Position numbers and translations under genes: made by a program. The notes under the pieces are model-generated. The model was not told the DNA's origin. It did no database searches and worked only from the letters and a program-made list of their open reading frames with translations. Positions 43,850-55,092 of a stretch of 64,000 nt of DNA are shown here, in pieces. Source of the stretch: Takakia lepidozioides (taxonomy: Eukaryota > Streptophyta > Takakiopsida > Takakiales > Takakiaceae). The first letter of the stretch is position 1, and each line of letters begins with the position of its first letter. The stretch is taken from positions 39,971,053-40,035,052 of the forward strand of contig CM060732.1 of the NCBI GenBank assembly GCA_030704615.1, in the 5' to 3' direction.

Positions 43850-45085
43850 AAAACCCCACCAGGTCATGTGCATTTGTGTGCATTCTCAAGGCGTGTACCA
43901 GCCTGGCAGCCCTGGAGAAGGACTAAGAGGTCCGTAGTGACACACCCCTGAGAGCAAGAATTGAACCAAATACCAGTCTGGACACTGCCCTGATTGACAT
44001 GTATACCAAATGTGAGAACCTCATAGATGTGCATTAACCCTTAAGTTCCCAAGCGACCTGAATCGGGTCACTTTGAATTTGCAGTTCGACCTAATTTTTG
44101 CAGATCTAGTCTGATGGGGCCCACTCCTGAAGCTTTAATGACAAGGGATTTGTCTCGAGTATGATGAAAAAACAAAACTAAAAAAAAACAAAAGCTGCTA
44201 CCTACAAAAAATATCTTAGATCTCTCATTTACGTTTTGGGGCCTGGAAAGGGCTTGTTGACCGCTGACGTGGCAGGTAAACAAGCCCAAAACAGATTGCA
44301 CTCCAAAGGCCGTTTTTGGCAGAAAATTAGCAATTTTGGAAAAAGCATTTCACCTTGTGGTGTGAGCATTACATACACACATCCACCATTGGCTTTTAAA
44401 AAATTTGTAGAAAAAAAAGTACTTCATTTGGAGGCACATTTTCTCTTGTCAATTTTGAGATTTCAACCCCCATGTAATTGCATGCAAAGCAAGCATAGGT
44501 GAAAAAATCAGTTGGACTTGCAATTTAGTGGGGTCATGGCCACTCCACTATTGATTTGGAAATGGTGGGTCTTGGGGCAAGCAAAATTGGATAAAGCTAG
44601 GTTTTGATTTGGTCAAACCAATTTCTTTCTCACTTTTTCTTTGGGACCTGATATTTGAGGTCTGGGCCATCGTTATCATCTCACAATTTCCACGGTGGAC
44701 TTGGCTCAATTTTTGGTATGTAATGCATAAATGAGCTGGGCCCACTGCTATAAGGCTGGAATCTCTGGATGATATTTGGTAGGTTTCTAGGGGCAATTTA
44801 CTGCACCTAGGTACCCAAAATTGGTCAAAAGTCAAAAAAGGGCTTGGGAACTTGAGGGTTAAGTGCTTATAATAGTATGGCTCAACAAGATGTGGTTGCA
44901 TGAAACACAATGATCATAGTATGGAGATTTAGGAGCAGGAAGGGGTGACACTTGATCAGGTCATATTCATTAGCCTTCTCAAGGTGTGCGATAGCATTGC
45001 CACCCTGGACAAGGGTAGAAAGGTCCTTGCTGACGTCATGAGATTGTGCCAAATGTCATTTTGGACTCCTGCAAGGGTTCAATAT
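43850..45085 (+). pseudogene. PPR pseudogene split by a piggyBac-like insertion
   Basis: Before the insertion the plus strand reads CILKACTSLAALEKD, a stop, then TALIDMYTKCENLIDVH. After it, AACAAGATGTGGTTGCATG corresponds to the NVVSWN motif of the intact PPR gene, and QEGVTLDQVIFISLLKVCDS continues in interrupted frames (the Q is degraded). The order is the same as in the intact gene at 8.2-10.4 kb. Stops and frame changes rule out function. Confidence 0.82.
44034..44862. mobile_element. Non-autonomous piggyBac-like element flanked by TTAA
   Basis: The element starts CCCTTAAGTTCCCAAGC at 44,038. It ends with GCTTGGGAACTTGAGGG at 44,858, the reverse complement with one mismatch over 17 bp. 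Both ends abut TTAA (44,034-44,037 and 44,859-44,862), the diagnostic target duplication of piggyBac transposons, whose inverted repeats start with CCC. Removing the element and one TTAA yields GATGTGCATTAAGTGC, which matches the aligned site GATGCGCAGCAAGCG in the intact PPR gene. The 821-bp interior has no long frame, so it would need a transposase from elsewhere. Confidence 0.85.
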
Positions 45086-45941
45086 GCTCGTACAAGCTGA
45101 GAATTATAATGCACATTTTGACACTGCTATTATGCAGATTCAGGACAACTTGTCTCAGGAGAAGAAGGCACAGAAGCCGCAGTCACCCCCATAAGCTTAT
45201 GCAATCACACATCCTAACAGATCCAAGTGATCAAAGGTTCAACTCAGTCATAAGCGCTAAGACATCTCAGTAGAGCTTCTGATAGACAGAATAACTTCAA
45301 CGCTGCACAGACGCCACCTGCATGGGGACATCTGAGGAATTATTACAGCTCCACTGCGAATTGGAGTTTAGTATTGACAAAGAGAAGAATACAAGTAACA
45401 ATTGGGTGTCTTCGACTCCACAAACTTGACTTCATTGGTTTAACTGCAACCTCTTTGCCTAAGTGCCTGGTCATAATGTACACCTCAATGCACCAGCAGC
45501 ACATGAGTCTGCCAGGGCCCAGCAAGCAGGCCAGCGCACAGAATTCTGTTGACTCAAAACAACACACAGAACGCTTGCCAAGTGATGTGGGTAATCATCC
45601 CTACCCATGAAGATGTGTGAGCACTCCTTACTTTTTATGTGATCTCATTTCCCTCCCTCCATTTCCTGTGAAGGGCACCTGTCTGCAATTTCCATTATCA
45701 TATTGACATGCAATCCAGTACAAAGCATTTGCCTTTGTCTCATCACCTGCCCGTCGTCCATGGCTGGGCCTCTTCTCCATGCAGGCACACGGGCAAAGCC
45801 TGCTGAAAATGCTAATTCGACTTCCTTTTGCCATCAAGCCATTATTGTCATTTGCTGGTACTGCAGTCTGACAGGTTTAACTCTGACACCTTCCTCCATG
45901 GACAGAGCCTGAAAGATCCTGAGATGGTTGCATTACACATA
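45086..45941. other. Intergenic, 3' flank of the receptor kinase
   Basis: The right part is the presumed 3' untranslated region of the minus-strand receptor kinase. No other gene is recognised. Confidence 0.35.
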
Positions 45942-48512
45942 TCACCTGCCCTGTGGATTGACAAGCTGGGAGAAAACACCACTTGCAGTAGCAGTCCCTT
46001 CAGAGTCCTCACTGCCCAGGCTGAGGTGCTCAGTGGCTGCAATTCCGTCAGATGAGTCCTCAACAGGAGCCGTCGGTGCTTGTGGCACCAAAGGTGTGCT
46101 GTCGTCCATAAGATTATTCTCTGTGGTGTTCTCCTGCAGCTGCAATGCATACTCCAGGTTCCACAGCACATCGCCCATGGCAGGACGGTCAATACCCTGC
46201 TCTTCCAGGCACTTCTCTGCTGTGTCACCAAATTTGCGAAGTGATTCAGCATTGCAGGAGCCCATCAGCCGAGGATCTATGATCTGATCCAGCATCCCCA
46301 TCTTTTGCCACTTCATTGCCCACTCAGCTATGTTAACTTCCTCCCGTGGCAATGTTGGGTTGATTGCAGGCCTAGCGCACAGCACCTCCATCAGGACAAC
46401 ACCAAAGGAGTAAACATCTGATTTCTCTGTTAGCTGCTGCCTGCGGAAATACTCAGGGTCCAGGTATCCAAAGCTGCCCTTCACGGCTGTGCTCACATGT
46501 GTCTGATCTACCGCTGGCCCAGTCTTGGACAATCCAAAGTCAGCAACTTTGGCCACAAAATTCTCATCTAACAAGATGTTGGTGGTCTTCACATCCCGAT
46601 GAATGATACCCTGGGCCGCACCGGTGTGCAAGTAGTGCAAGCCTCGGGCAGAACCCACACATATCTCCAGCCGTTGCTTCCATGACAGAGATGGCAGTTC
46701 AGTTCCATACAGATGCCCACGCAAGGGTCCATTGGCCATGTAGTCATACACAAGAATCATTTCACCGTGCTCCTCACAATAGCCGATCAGTGAAACCAAG
46801 TGGCGATGGCGCAACTTCGACAGCATCTCGATCTCAGTCTGAAACTCTGTTAGGCCCTGCTCAGAGCGTGGGTTACCCCGCTTCACAGCCACTTGTGAGC
46901 CATCTTCAAGGTCCCCCTTGTAAACCTTACCAAAGCCGCCCACACCAAGCAGCAATGCTTCATCAAAATTGTTGGTGGCCTCCTTCAGCTCTGCAAAGGT
47001 GAAGTACCGACCAAGATTAGATGTCGCTGCAGAAATATGGCTACCTGTCCCACTCTTGTGAGATGTTGAAGAGCCCTTGCTTGTTGTGGTTTCTGAGTTG
47101 CCTCCATGGAGAGGCAGGGGGAGCCAGGCAGGGGGTGGTTTCTCGGCACCTTTGGCTTTGTGAGAGCAGCAGAAGAAAACGATGCCAGCAGACAGCACAA
47201 GCAGGGCGGCTAGGCCTCCTACCGTTGCACCTACAATCACCCCCAGGTTATTACTTCTCCCCCCATTCATCAAATCCTGTGGAATGATAGACTCCGAAGG
47301 GTTGGGCCCTGCCAAACTACCAGCTGAGTTATTGAGCTTCATAATCTCTATACCATTGAGAATAGCATCCCGGTATTCTGAAGTGGCGCTGGGATCCGGC
47401 CCTATCTGTAGCCACAATGCGTTAGAACCCTTGAACATGGATGCTGCATAGTCCCGGTACATGGCCGTATCGGCAGCCCCTGTTAGCTGAATAATATCGA
47501 CACCGGAGGCAGCAGTCTGGTTGTTGATATAGATCACAAACACACGCTGGTTGATCGATGTGTATTGTATCTCACAAAAATGAAGTCGGATGTAATAGGT
47601 GTAGCCCAGATCCACAGGGAATACCCAAGTGAGATTGAAGTTCTGGTTGAGGGTTGAAGACACCGCCATGGTTCGGGCATACGCATACACAATGGGAGGA
47701 GCAATGTACCTAGGCAAGACGGTTGGATACACAACTTCATTGACCCCTATATTACCGGTTCGCCCAGTGGCAGCAGAAAAAATGTAGCCAGTATCTGTTT
47801 CCCAGGTCCGCTCCATTCCAATTGAATCGTTTTGTGGAGTCACAACGGGTCCTCCAACATTCACACGATACATGGTTTGCAGGGCAAGGTTGGCCAGACC
47901 AAACTGATCGACTGTGTTTGGACCTAAGAGCTGAGCATCATCGGCCAGTGCACCATCCGGTACCGAGAGAACCTGAAGAGCGTTGATGAATGCATAAGAG
48001 CCTTGCTCTGGCTCAAACGTAAGAATGAGAGAATCAGACGTCACATTGAGCGTGTATTCTCTGAATAAAGAGGGATAATCAGAAGATGTAAAGGACACGG
48101 CGCTGAAGTTGGAGAGGAGCACAAACCCGTTGGCAACCACCGAGAAGAGGGACGCATTGGGTTGGTAATCCCCATACTGGAAGGGATAGAAATAGAGCCG
48201 AACCCAATGCCTTCCTGGATTGACGCTGAAGGAATAAAACGATTTCGTAGTGAAAAACCGTGCGGATAGCAACAACTGGTCGTAGGGCAAGTTCGGATTC
48301 TGCTGGCTCGTAGCCCCAACTAGCCCACCTGATGCTACAGGTTTTGATGTATTGTCTGCCACGAAAACTTGCCCATTCACGGTGACATTCGTGGAGGAGC
48401 CACAGCTGATAGCAATGTCGTCAGCGGGGACGAAATCTGCAGCCCATGCCACCCCACACAACACCATCACCACGCACACCTGCGCAAAGCCCCTCCCCAT
48501 CCACACCCACAT
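45942..48512 (-). CDS. Malectin-like receptor kinase of the CrRLK1L family (THESEUS/FERONIA type)
   Basis: These plasma-membrane kinases sense cell-wall state and RALF peptides and control growth. The intronless frame from the first ATG (48,512) gives 856 residues, a normal CrRLK1L size. It has a signal peptide (1 to about 25), a malectin-like ectodomain (about 27-400, with YDQLLLSARFFTTKSFYSF and HWVRLYFYPF), a membrane helix at about 423-449, and a kinase domain. The kinase has the glycine loop GVGGFGKV (523-530), Lys544, HRD 638-640, DFG 658-660 and YLDPEYF, so it should be catalytically active. The second Met, at residue 5 (48,500), is an alternative start. The ectodomain pattern is closest to THESEUS1-like members by impression only. 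CrRLK1L genes are typically intronless, which agrees. Confidence 0.96.
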   Translation of the reverse strand: MWVWMGRGFAQVCVVMVLCGVAWAADFVPADDIAISCGSSTNVTVNGQVFVADNTSKPVASGGLVGATSQQNPNLPYDQLLLSARFFTTKSFYSFSVNPGRHWVRLYFYPFQYGDYQPNASLFSVVANGFVLLSNFSAVSFTSSDYPSLFREYTLNVTSDSLILTFEPEQGSYAFINALQVLSVPDGALADDAQLLGPNTVDQFGLANLALQTMYRVNVGGPVVTPQNDSIGMERTWETDTGYIFSAATGRTGNIGVNEVVYPTVLPRYIAPPIVYAYARTMAVSSTLNQNFNLTWVFPVDLGYTYYIRLHFCEIQYTSINQRVFVIYINNQTAASGVDIIQLTGAADTAMYRDYAASMFKGSNALWLQIGPDPSATSEYRDAILNGIEIMKLNNSAGSLAGPNPSESIIPQDLMNGGRSNNLGVIVGATVGGLAALLVLSAGIVFFCCSHKAKGAEKPPPAWLPLPLHGGNSETTTSKGSSTSHKSGTGSHISAATSNLGRYFTFAELKEATNNFDEALLLGVGGFGKVYKGDLEDGSQVAVKRGNPRSEQGLTEFQTEIEMLSKLRHRHLVSLIGYCEEHGEMILVYDYMANGPLRGHLYGTELPSLSWKQRLEICVGSARGLHYLHTGAAQGIIHRDVKTTNILLDENFVAKVADFGLSKTGPAVDQTHVSTAVKGSFGYLDPEYFRRQQLTEKSDVYSFGVVLMEVLCARPAINPTLPREEVNIAEWAMKWQKMGMLDQIIDPRLMGSCNAESLRKFGDTAEKCLEEQGIDRPAMGDVLWNLEYALQLQENTTENNLMDDSTPLVPQAPTAPVEDSSDGIAATEHLSLGSEDSEGTATASGVFSQLVNPQGR

Positions 48513-50990
48513 CCCGAACAAACTCCAACGTCTCTCAACAGCTCTCCTCCTTCCAATCTTTCCTCCTCTCCCACGGCATCCGCACCCAAATCTCTTCCGA
48601 CCCACTAGCTCTGTCAATGTGTCCCACAAGCTACACACTCTTCAGCTCAAATCTAACACAGCCCACTGTCAAACGACACTGCAACTAACCAAAGCCGTCT
48701 ATCCTGGCCCGTGGGAGAAGGAGGGTTGCTTGCAAGCCCGGCATTAAGGTCTCTCCGGAGGTGTGACTGCGCGCAGAGGAAGTGAGCCAGGCCAGCTACA
48801 GACCGACCTATCTTGCCAGTCAGGAAGCAATCCTGTCAGTACGTAGACACTCCCTCTCCACTCTTCTTCCTCCACTTTTTCGTTTTCCCCATCGCCGCCC
48901 CTTAGCTTTCCTTGAAATACAAACAAAATACCCACAAATCTCTTTTGTTTGCAAGAAAGACAACCGACACTTTCTTTACTTAAAATACATGATTCAGTCT
49001 TTACTCATCCCTACGTACAGACACCCTAGTTACCTGCCTATCTATTAGTGCAAGGGCCAAATTATGGATCTGCCATCTAAAGTGTTGAGCGGCTAGCTGT
49101 TATTAGGATGCCGGACAACTGTTGTGTTCACATTGCCAAGTCCCAGAAACAAGTAGACAAATATCGTTCAAACATGTAGTTCTCTTGGTTCGCTTTTCTT
49201 CCTTTTGGCACCCCCAAGTCAAACAAACAATAATCAACCAATGCAACTAGTTTTCCGTCCTCCTCAACGCAAATGCGGTTACAATTCTCTTCACATGGCA
49301 CCGAGGTCAATTAAATGTTCATTGCCCAGCCCAATTAGCTCTAACCCACGTCCTCAAAATGCAAATGCAGTTAGGGCCAAACGATAATCATATTATTGAC
49401 CACCCCAACTAAATCTACCTTATGTCCTCACAATGCAAATGCGGTTATGGCCAAACAATAATGGACCAGCCCAACTAGCTCTAACCTATGTCCTCACAAT
49501 GGACATGCGGTTAGGGCCCATGACCGTGCCTCATGATATCTGAGTAGGGTGATGTGAGGGGAGAACCCAATGCACCGACCTTTGTCCTGTCTCTCCATGC
49601 ACGAAAAGCAAGGTCCATCCGTCCGGGGAGTGGGACCACCTCTGTAGCTTGGGAAGCTGTGTTGTTGATAACATATGGTGTTAGAACACAGGTTTTTTGA
49701 GTAATGGGAAAGTGAGTGTGTGTCCATCATGCCTATTTGTTGGACCTGCCAATAAAGACCAGGACTGCCTGCAAGTAGTAAGGACCTCCCTCAGTGGCTT
49801 TGTGACGTCTGTCCTCTTGGCTGCCAGCTATGGGCTCCACCCGTGGCTGGGAAAGTGCCGAGAAGTAGTCGGAGCTTCTGAGAGTAGCAGGAGTCAAGGA
49901 CGCTCAAGAAGACGGGAGATGTTTGCGGCTGAATCTCAGCAGGACAACGGCGCCATTACTAATGAACTACAACGATTGTATCTAGAAGCCTTTTGAGCTC
50001 CCACATGTCTTCCATTCCTACAATATAGAGGCATGGATGTTAAGACTTGTTACTATAAAAATCTCCACATAATCAGGTGTGTTCCACTTGTGGAACATCG
50101 ATGGATCTGAATGTAGATCTGACACTTCCCACAGAGAAAGATAAGATAAAGTTTCCCACAGAGAGAAGATGGTAAAGTTTTAGATTATACATGCAATGAA
50201 CGTGGTGTGGCATCCCATGAGCCTTTTGCTCGGCTCCTCATGGCCAGGTGTTATCTTCTCCCCTCACTAAGTTGGCTTGTGAGGAGGCCTGATTTGAGGG
50301 GCCTGATTTGTGCCCGGTCACTGGCTTCCGGGTGTTTCCTTTTCAGAAAAGAGAAAACACTGCAAATCAACTGTCAACACAAAGGACTTTAGTGGATGGA
50401 AATGGGGAGCAATCAATGCAAAAGTCTATCCACTAGAGCACCAGTCTTGCCTCAATCTATGGAGATCACAGAATAGGGCCCACTAGGCCTACGCTCTTTC
50501 TGTGGGAGTGTGAAATCAAGTGCGAATCAAGTTAGAAGCTCCGTAACTGTGATAACAACCACACTAGTGCAACTTTGGTAGATCAAAATGGAGAGAAATC
50601 AATCCAAAAGTCCCTCAATGTAGGAAGATGGAGATCCCCTGTACATTTTTGCATGCAAAACACTGGAGCCAGGATTTTCCTCCTTGTTGCTTGCATCGTT
50701 CACCACTGTCTCTGCAATAAGGTTTTCCATAACTTGAATGCTGGTCCTTAGTGAAGGCTTGAAAGGGGATCATCAACACAAAAGAGTGTGCTATTGGCTA
50801 GATCGGATTCACTATAATGACTTCGTAATTGTCTACTTTGCTTATAAATCATAGCAAAATTATGACCTTTTCCAACCCTCTCATCTGAAACCAAGCAATT
50901 TCTTTTCTGCCTGTTGTTTGTTAGAAAAGCCTACCCAAAGGACATATTCTCAATATCAGAGAGAAGGATTCATATATAAAAATTGATACT
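48513..50990. other. Upstream region of the receptor kinase and gene-poor DNA
   Basis: The first few hundred bases are the likely promoter and leader of the receptor kinase. A tandem repeat lies at 49,225-49,515. The remainder has short frames without recognisable motifs. Confidence 0.35.
49225..49515. repeat. Tandem repeat, about four units of 60-75 bp
   Basis: Units share the words CCCAACTAGCTCTAACC, ATGTCCTCACAATGCAAATG and CGGTTAGGGCCAAAC, with unit ends near 49,283, 49,375, 49,447 and 49,515. The first unit is most diverged. The GC word GCAAATGCGGTTA is the best conserved core. Confidence 0.75.
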
Positions 50991-51012
50991 CCTAAACGGT
51001 TAGGGATCAGAT

Positions 51013-51290
51013 GTTACCAGTAATCCCCACAAGAACAAACCCCTTCTTGGAAATCATGGAAGTCATTGCTCTCTTATAAAACAACTCCTAGCCCAATAAT
51101 ATTTCGAGATGACCTTGCTAGGGGGGTATGGGAGCCACCACACATTCGAAGGTTCTTGATGACAAAAGGAATCTCTGGGGGCATGCGTGAGCCCAAAAAT
51201 CAAGGGTCAACTTCTGGCTGTGGTGGCAAAGAGGAACTACCTTTTGTTTCTCTTCCACATCATGCAATACAGATGCATGTTAAGTGACGA
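51013..51290 (-). pseudogene. DYW-domain end of a PPR pseudogene, inverted
   Basis: The plus-strand text CCAGTAATCCCCACAAGAAC at about 51,018 is the reverse complement of the last codons of the intact DYW gene (GGGGATTACTGG). Similarity runs back through the region for FHH and CGDCH to the TTGCATGATGTGGA word near 51,270. The copy has many substitutions and indels. Confidence 0.85.
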
Positions 51291-51299
51291 TATAGCTCC

Positions 51300-52020
51300 A
51301 ATATATGTTAAACATGGGTGTATTATGAGGCCCTCCACCTGTTTAAGTATGTGCAACAGGAAGGCTTGAAACCAGATACCACTTGAAGAACAGATCATCT
51401 TTATGCAGTGTTCTCTCCAATGCTGACATACTGGACAAAGGTGGGCCATATTGTGGTTCCATCAGTCAAGATCGTGGTGTCAAGCACACAATGGAGCATT
51501 TTGGTTGCATGTGCACCATCTTAATCATGGAGCCCAACTAGAGGCAAATAACTTCAATATCTTCATGAACATTAAAATGCGGACCAAAGATGCTGTGGTG
51601 CAGGGGACCTAACTTGTTGCTTGCAGAATTCATAGCAGTGGAGCTCGCAGAAGGTGCAGCAAAAACACCTTCTTGAGAGTTGTCCACAGCAAGATGGAGA
51701 TTATGTAATGCTATCGAACAGACAACCATGCTGCTAATTGGGAAAAAAGCAAGGCGAGAAAACATTATGGAGGAAAAGGTGTTAGATTAAGAGCCAGAGT
51801 GTGATCCACAGCAAGATGGAGATTATGTGCTGCAATCGAACAGACAACCATGCTGCCAATTGGGACCAGAACACAAAGGCTAGGAAACATGATGAGGACA
51901 AGGTGTTAGAAAAGAGCCAGCGCACCGCTGCATTGAGATCAGCAACAAGGTGCACAGAAGACAAATTGCATCCACAACTTGAGGAAATTCTGGCTGAGGT
52001 AAAAAGACTTGGAGGCGGCC
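51300..52020 (+). pseudogene. PPR pseudogene, last PPR units and E region, with an internal tandem duplication
   Basis: The plus strand shows GAGGCCCTCCACCTGTTTAA, then GCAACAGGAAGGCTTGAA, then GAGCATTTTGGTTGCATGTG, matching the ends of the intact PPR array in order. At 51,684-51,777 and 51,807-51,915 the E-motif segment is doubled: both copies contain GCAAGATGGAGATTATGT and CAGACAACCATGCTGC. The E+ part follows (CGCTGCATTGAGATCAGC, then TTGCATCCACAACTTGAGGA). Stops and frameshifts abound. Confidence 0.8.
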
Positions 52021-52024
52021 CTGT

Positions 52025-52290
52025 ATGCTTGGGTGCACTTTATGGCATACATGTCGGTAAGAGCAGTGTCACAATGGACTTCTTTATCCTTTTCCATGGA
52101 TACTGAGTACACAAATGTAGCAACCTTATTGTGTCACACCTTCTCATATCTTTTGCTCATAGATGTGGACAGCCTTTCTACCTACCACATTCCAGTTAGC
52201 CATGCTATCAATGCCCCTGCATTTCACATACATGTACTCAAAAAGGACAATTTCCAGAATGATATCTACCCCATGCATAAGTGAGAGCTT
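52025..52290 (-). pseudogene. PPR unit fragment on the opposite strand
   Basis: CAATTTCCAGAATGATATCT at about 52,249 is close to the reverse complement of AGATATCATTCTGGAGACTG in the intact PPR gene, and TGGCATACATGTCGGTAAGA near 52,041 reverses the LTDMYA codons. Two inverted partial units therefore lie side by side, both on the minus strand, next to plus-strand pieces. A further weak plus-strand piece lies near 52,735-52,830 (GAAGGGGTGACACTGGACAA). Confidence 0.72.
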
Positions 52291-52849
52291 TCAAATGTAC
52301 AATGCGAGTGTGAGTGTCAAGTTTATAACCAAGAGTTTGAGTCATGCAGGCCGGCCAAGGCCTAGTTGCTTGTTGATGTTAGATATGACCACGTTACCAG
52401 AAGGAGTAACAAGAAATTTTGCTTGCACTGGTGGGGATGTGAGCCCATGGAATGACTGAGAAAGGTGCTATTCATTCTGCACCAACCAGGCCTTCTGCCA
52501 ATCTCCAAAACCTACATTTGTGTCTTGTAGGAGGGATGTTGGCACAAAACTAAGTCAGGATGACTGAAAGAGTTGCTGATGCATTCTGCACCAACCAGGC
52601 ATCCTGCCAAGCTCCAAGAATTGTGTTTGTCTTGTATGAGTGAATCAGGATGGAAGACATATCAAATAGATAGTAAGTTTGTACCCACATTATCCAAAAG
52701 CCAAACAACGTTAGCATGCATATGGTAGGGAGACTTTGGAGATGCATAAGCAAATGCATAGAGAAGGGATGCCACTGAACAAATGCATCAAAGAAGGGGT
52801 GACACTGGACAATGTCATGTTCATTGAGTGTGTGAGCCTAAGAGTCATA

Positions 52850-55092
52850 AGAGAGGACAGGAGATCCATGTGAAATATTGAGACACATCTCTCCATGATA
52901 ACAGACTTCTTGCTACATGTTAACAGGGTTACAGTGATATAGTTTGAGAAGAACATACCAATCCTATTTGTATGAGGTTGAACTCTGGAATCATGAGCAA
53001 ACAATACCAAGTTTATCCTGACTGGAGTGTAGATTAACATTATGTCCATCAGCAGATGGTGCTCAACTTTGTGTCATGGCACCTTGTTTTCACCCAAAAA
53101 GGTTTAAGCAACCTTCAATCCAAAGGGTCTCTTTTGCCTGCTTAGGTCTGAAGTCTGGTGATCTTGGAATTTTGCTGCTTAGACCACAGGTGAGCAGGCA
53201 TAGCTTCAACCGCACCCAGGTAGAACTAAAAAGGCTCCAATCAATTTTCAAATTACAAGGAACGACCTTGAAAACCTACTGATCCTATGATATATACATA
53301 TATATATATATATATGACGCCAGCCGGAGCTAGCAGACAGCAGGCAGAACTTACACTTGTCTATGGATTCAACTATTCACTCAAATGCTGCCACCCACCC
53401 TCCCTGCCAACAGTAAGAAGACCTAAGACCACCACAACACCTCAAGGGGTCCTATGATTGAACAAGTGCACCTTTCAGGAGCTCAAACTTTCTCACAACA
53501 CGAGGCTCAGGTTTTGGCATGTAAGCCTTAAGGAGGAAGGACTGACTTAAAGACAATTTTCAGTTCCATTCTCCATTTGACCCAGCACTTAGGTCTAGTA
53601 TATGTACCGGGCATACCCGAGGGTCAAGCTGAAGGGGAGTGTAGCAAGCAGAACGAGCTGTCCAAATTGGGCCCACTAATCCATTCGCATCTGACTGCCG
53701 CACAAAGGCCATCATCAAGCCCAGTTTATGCTTTAAAAAGAGTTTTCTTTGCATAACGCCTCCCTTCTAACCAGGGTCAAATTCTCGGCCCGCATCAATC
53801 CTTGCATCTACAGATTGAGTTAAACACACATGGCCGAAAAAACTTAGTGCATCTCTGCAAGAAGAGGGCAAGCAATCAATATTTGAGCCCATTCAATGGT
53901 CTCAGTTTTTGTATCATCTTCCAGTAAGCCCTCAGCATTCCCTCTACCAACCATAAAGCCAATATGTGCAGTTGGATAGGTCTCTCTCTTCGCTGTTTCT
54001 TGTCTCTCTCCTTGGACCTATTTCCATTAACACACATGGTCGAGAAAACACACTGCGGTCAACATCAAGCCCTTGTGCGGAGCAATCACAGCTTTTGTAC
54101 CATCTTCCAACGAACCCTCCGCATTCCCTCTACCCAACCGTAAATCTCCATTCGGAGAGGTCTCTATTCTAACTCTCTCCATCTCTTTGGCCGAATGTCA
54201 CTAGTTCAAACTTCAGAAACCATAAGCAAATGTTTGATCTCATGAACCACTTTGACCACACAAAAGGAAATAACCTCAAACTTCAGGGTGCTCAACTCAA
54301 TTTCTACTGCTCATGCATAATGAGGAACCACCAAGTCAAAAACTTCTTCACGATCAAATCTCGTGACTTAAATACCAGTCCAAGGACATCTTAGCAGAGA
54401 TGCAGACCAAGTGGGTCGTGCCCTGTTGAGGTCTACCACAAATCAGCACAGTTTCTATACACCTAAACCCTAAACCCTAACAAAATTACTTTCTTGGAGA
54501 GAATGCTCAGTTCTTAAAATCATGCAAATCCATACAACAAGACCTTTGGATGAAAGAGACAAGTAGAAGAGAGAGCAAATGGATCATAGAGATGGTCCAT
54601 ATAATTGAATTTACATTTGGCCATTTGGCCATGGCGTCAGAGCGCTCATAGCCACAACATAAACAGCCTAAAACAAAACCTAAAACCTTGCCCCCACGTC
54701 ACTAAACTCTTCCAAGCCCTACACTTTATGGCGATCAGATCGCTTACAGCCCTCATCCTCAATGAAGGTAAGATCTACAGTGGCCAGTGCCATGACTACT
54801 AGCAAGGGAAAGTGACTCTTATTTCATGCTAGCTAACTTCTTTTGGCGTCATATATATAGAGAGAGAGAGAATGGTTGCATATGCTAGGATCTAGAACGG
54901 AAGGTTCTCTTGTTGAATTTGACTCCTTTGTCAGCTTGTAACGGTTTTCGCTTTCGTTCCAGTATGATGGTGATGAGCAGTGTATGTACATGAAATCGAT
55001 CTTCTTGCTTTGCCGGAAGGGGGAGCTCCAGAAGCTGACAACATTTCTGAGCGTTGCATTTCATTTTCAACAGCAAGCTCTGGTCCAGATCA
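52850..55092. other. Gene-poor region with simple repeats
   Basis: A (TA)n tract lies at 53,290-53,316 and a (GA)n tract at 54,860-54,872. A tandem duplication lies at 53,825-54,190. A short telomere-like stretch (CTAAACCCTAAACCCTAAC) occurs at about 54,463. No exon is recognised. Confidence 0.4.
53825..54190. repeat. Direct duplication of about 190-200 bp
   Basis: Both copies run through AACACACATGG(C/T)CGA, a GCAATCA word, TTTTGTA(T/C)CATCTTCCA, CATTCCCTCTACC and GGATAGGTCTCT or GGAGAGGTCTCT. The copies start near 53,824 and 54,029 and are moderately diverged. Confidence 0.7.

Noticed and set aside
54463-54482. An interstitial telomere (CTAAACCCTAAACCCTAAC).
   Set aside because: Only about two and a half units, far too few; such telo-box words are common in plant DNA.
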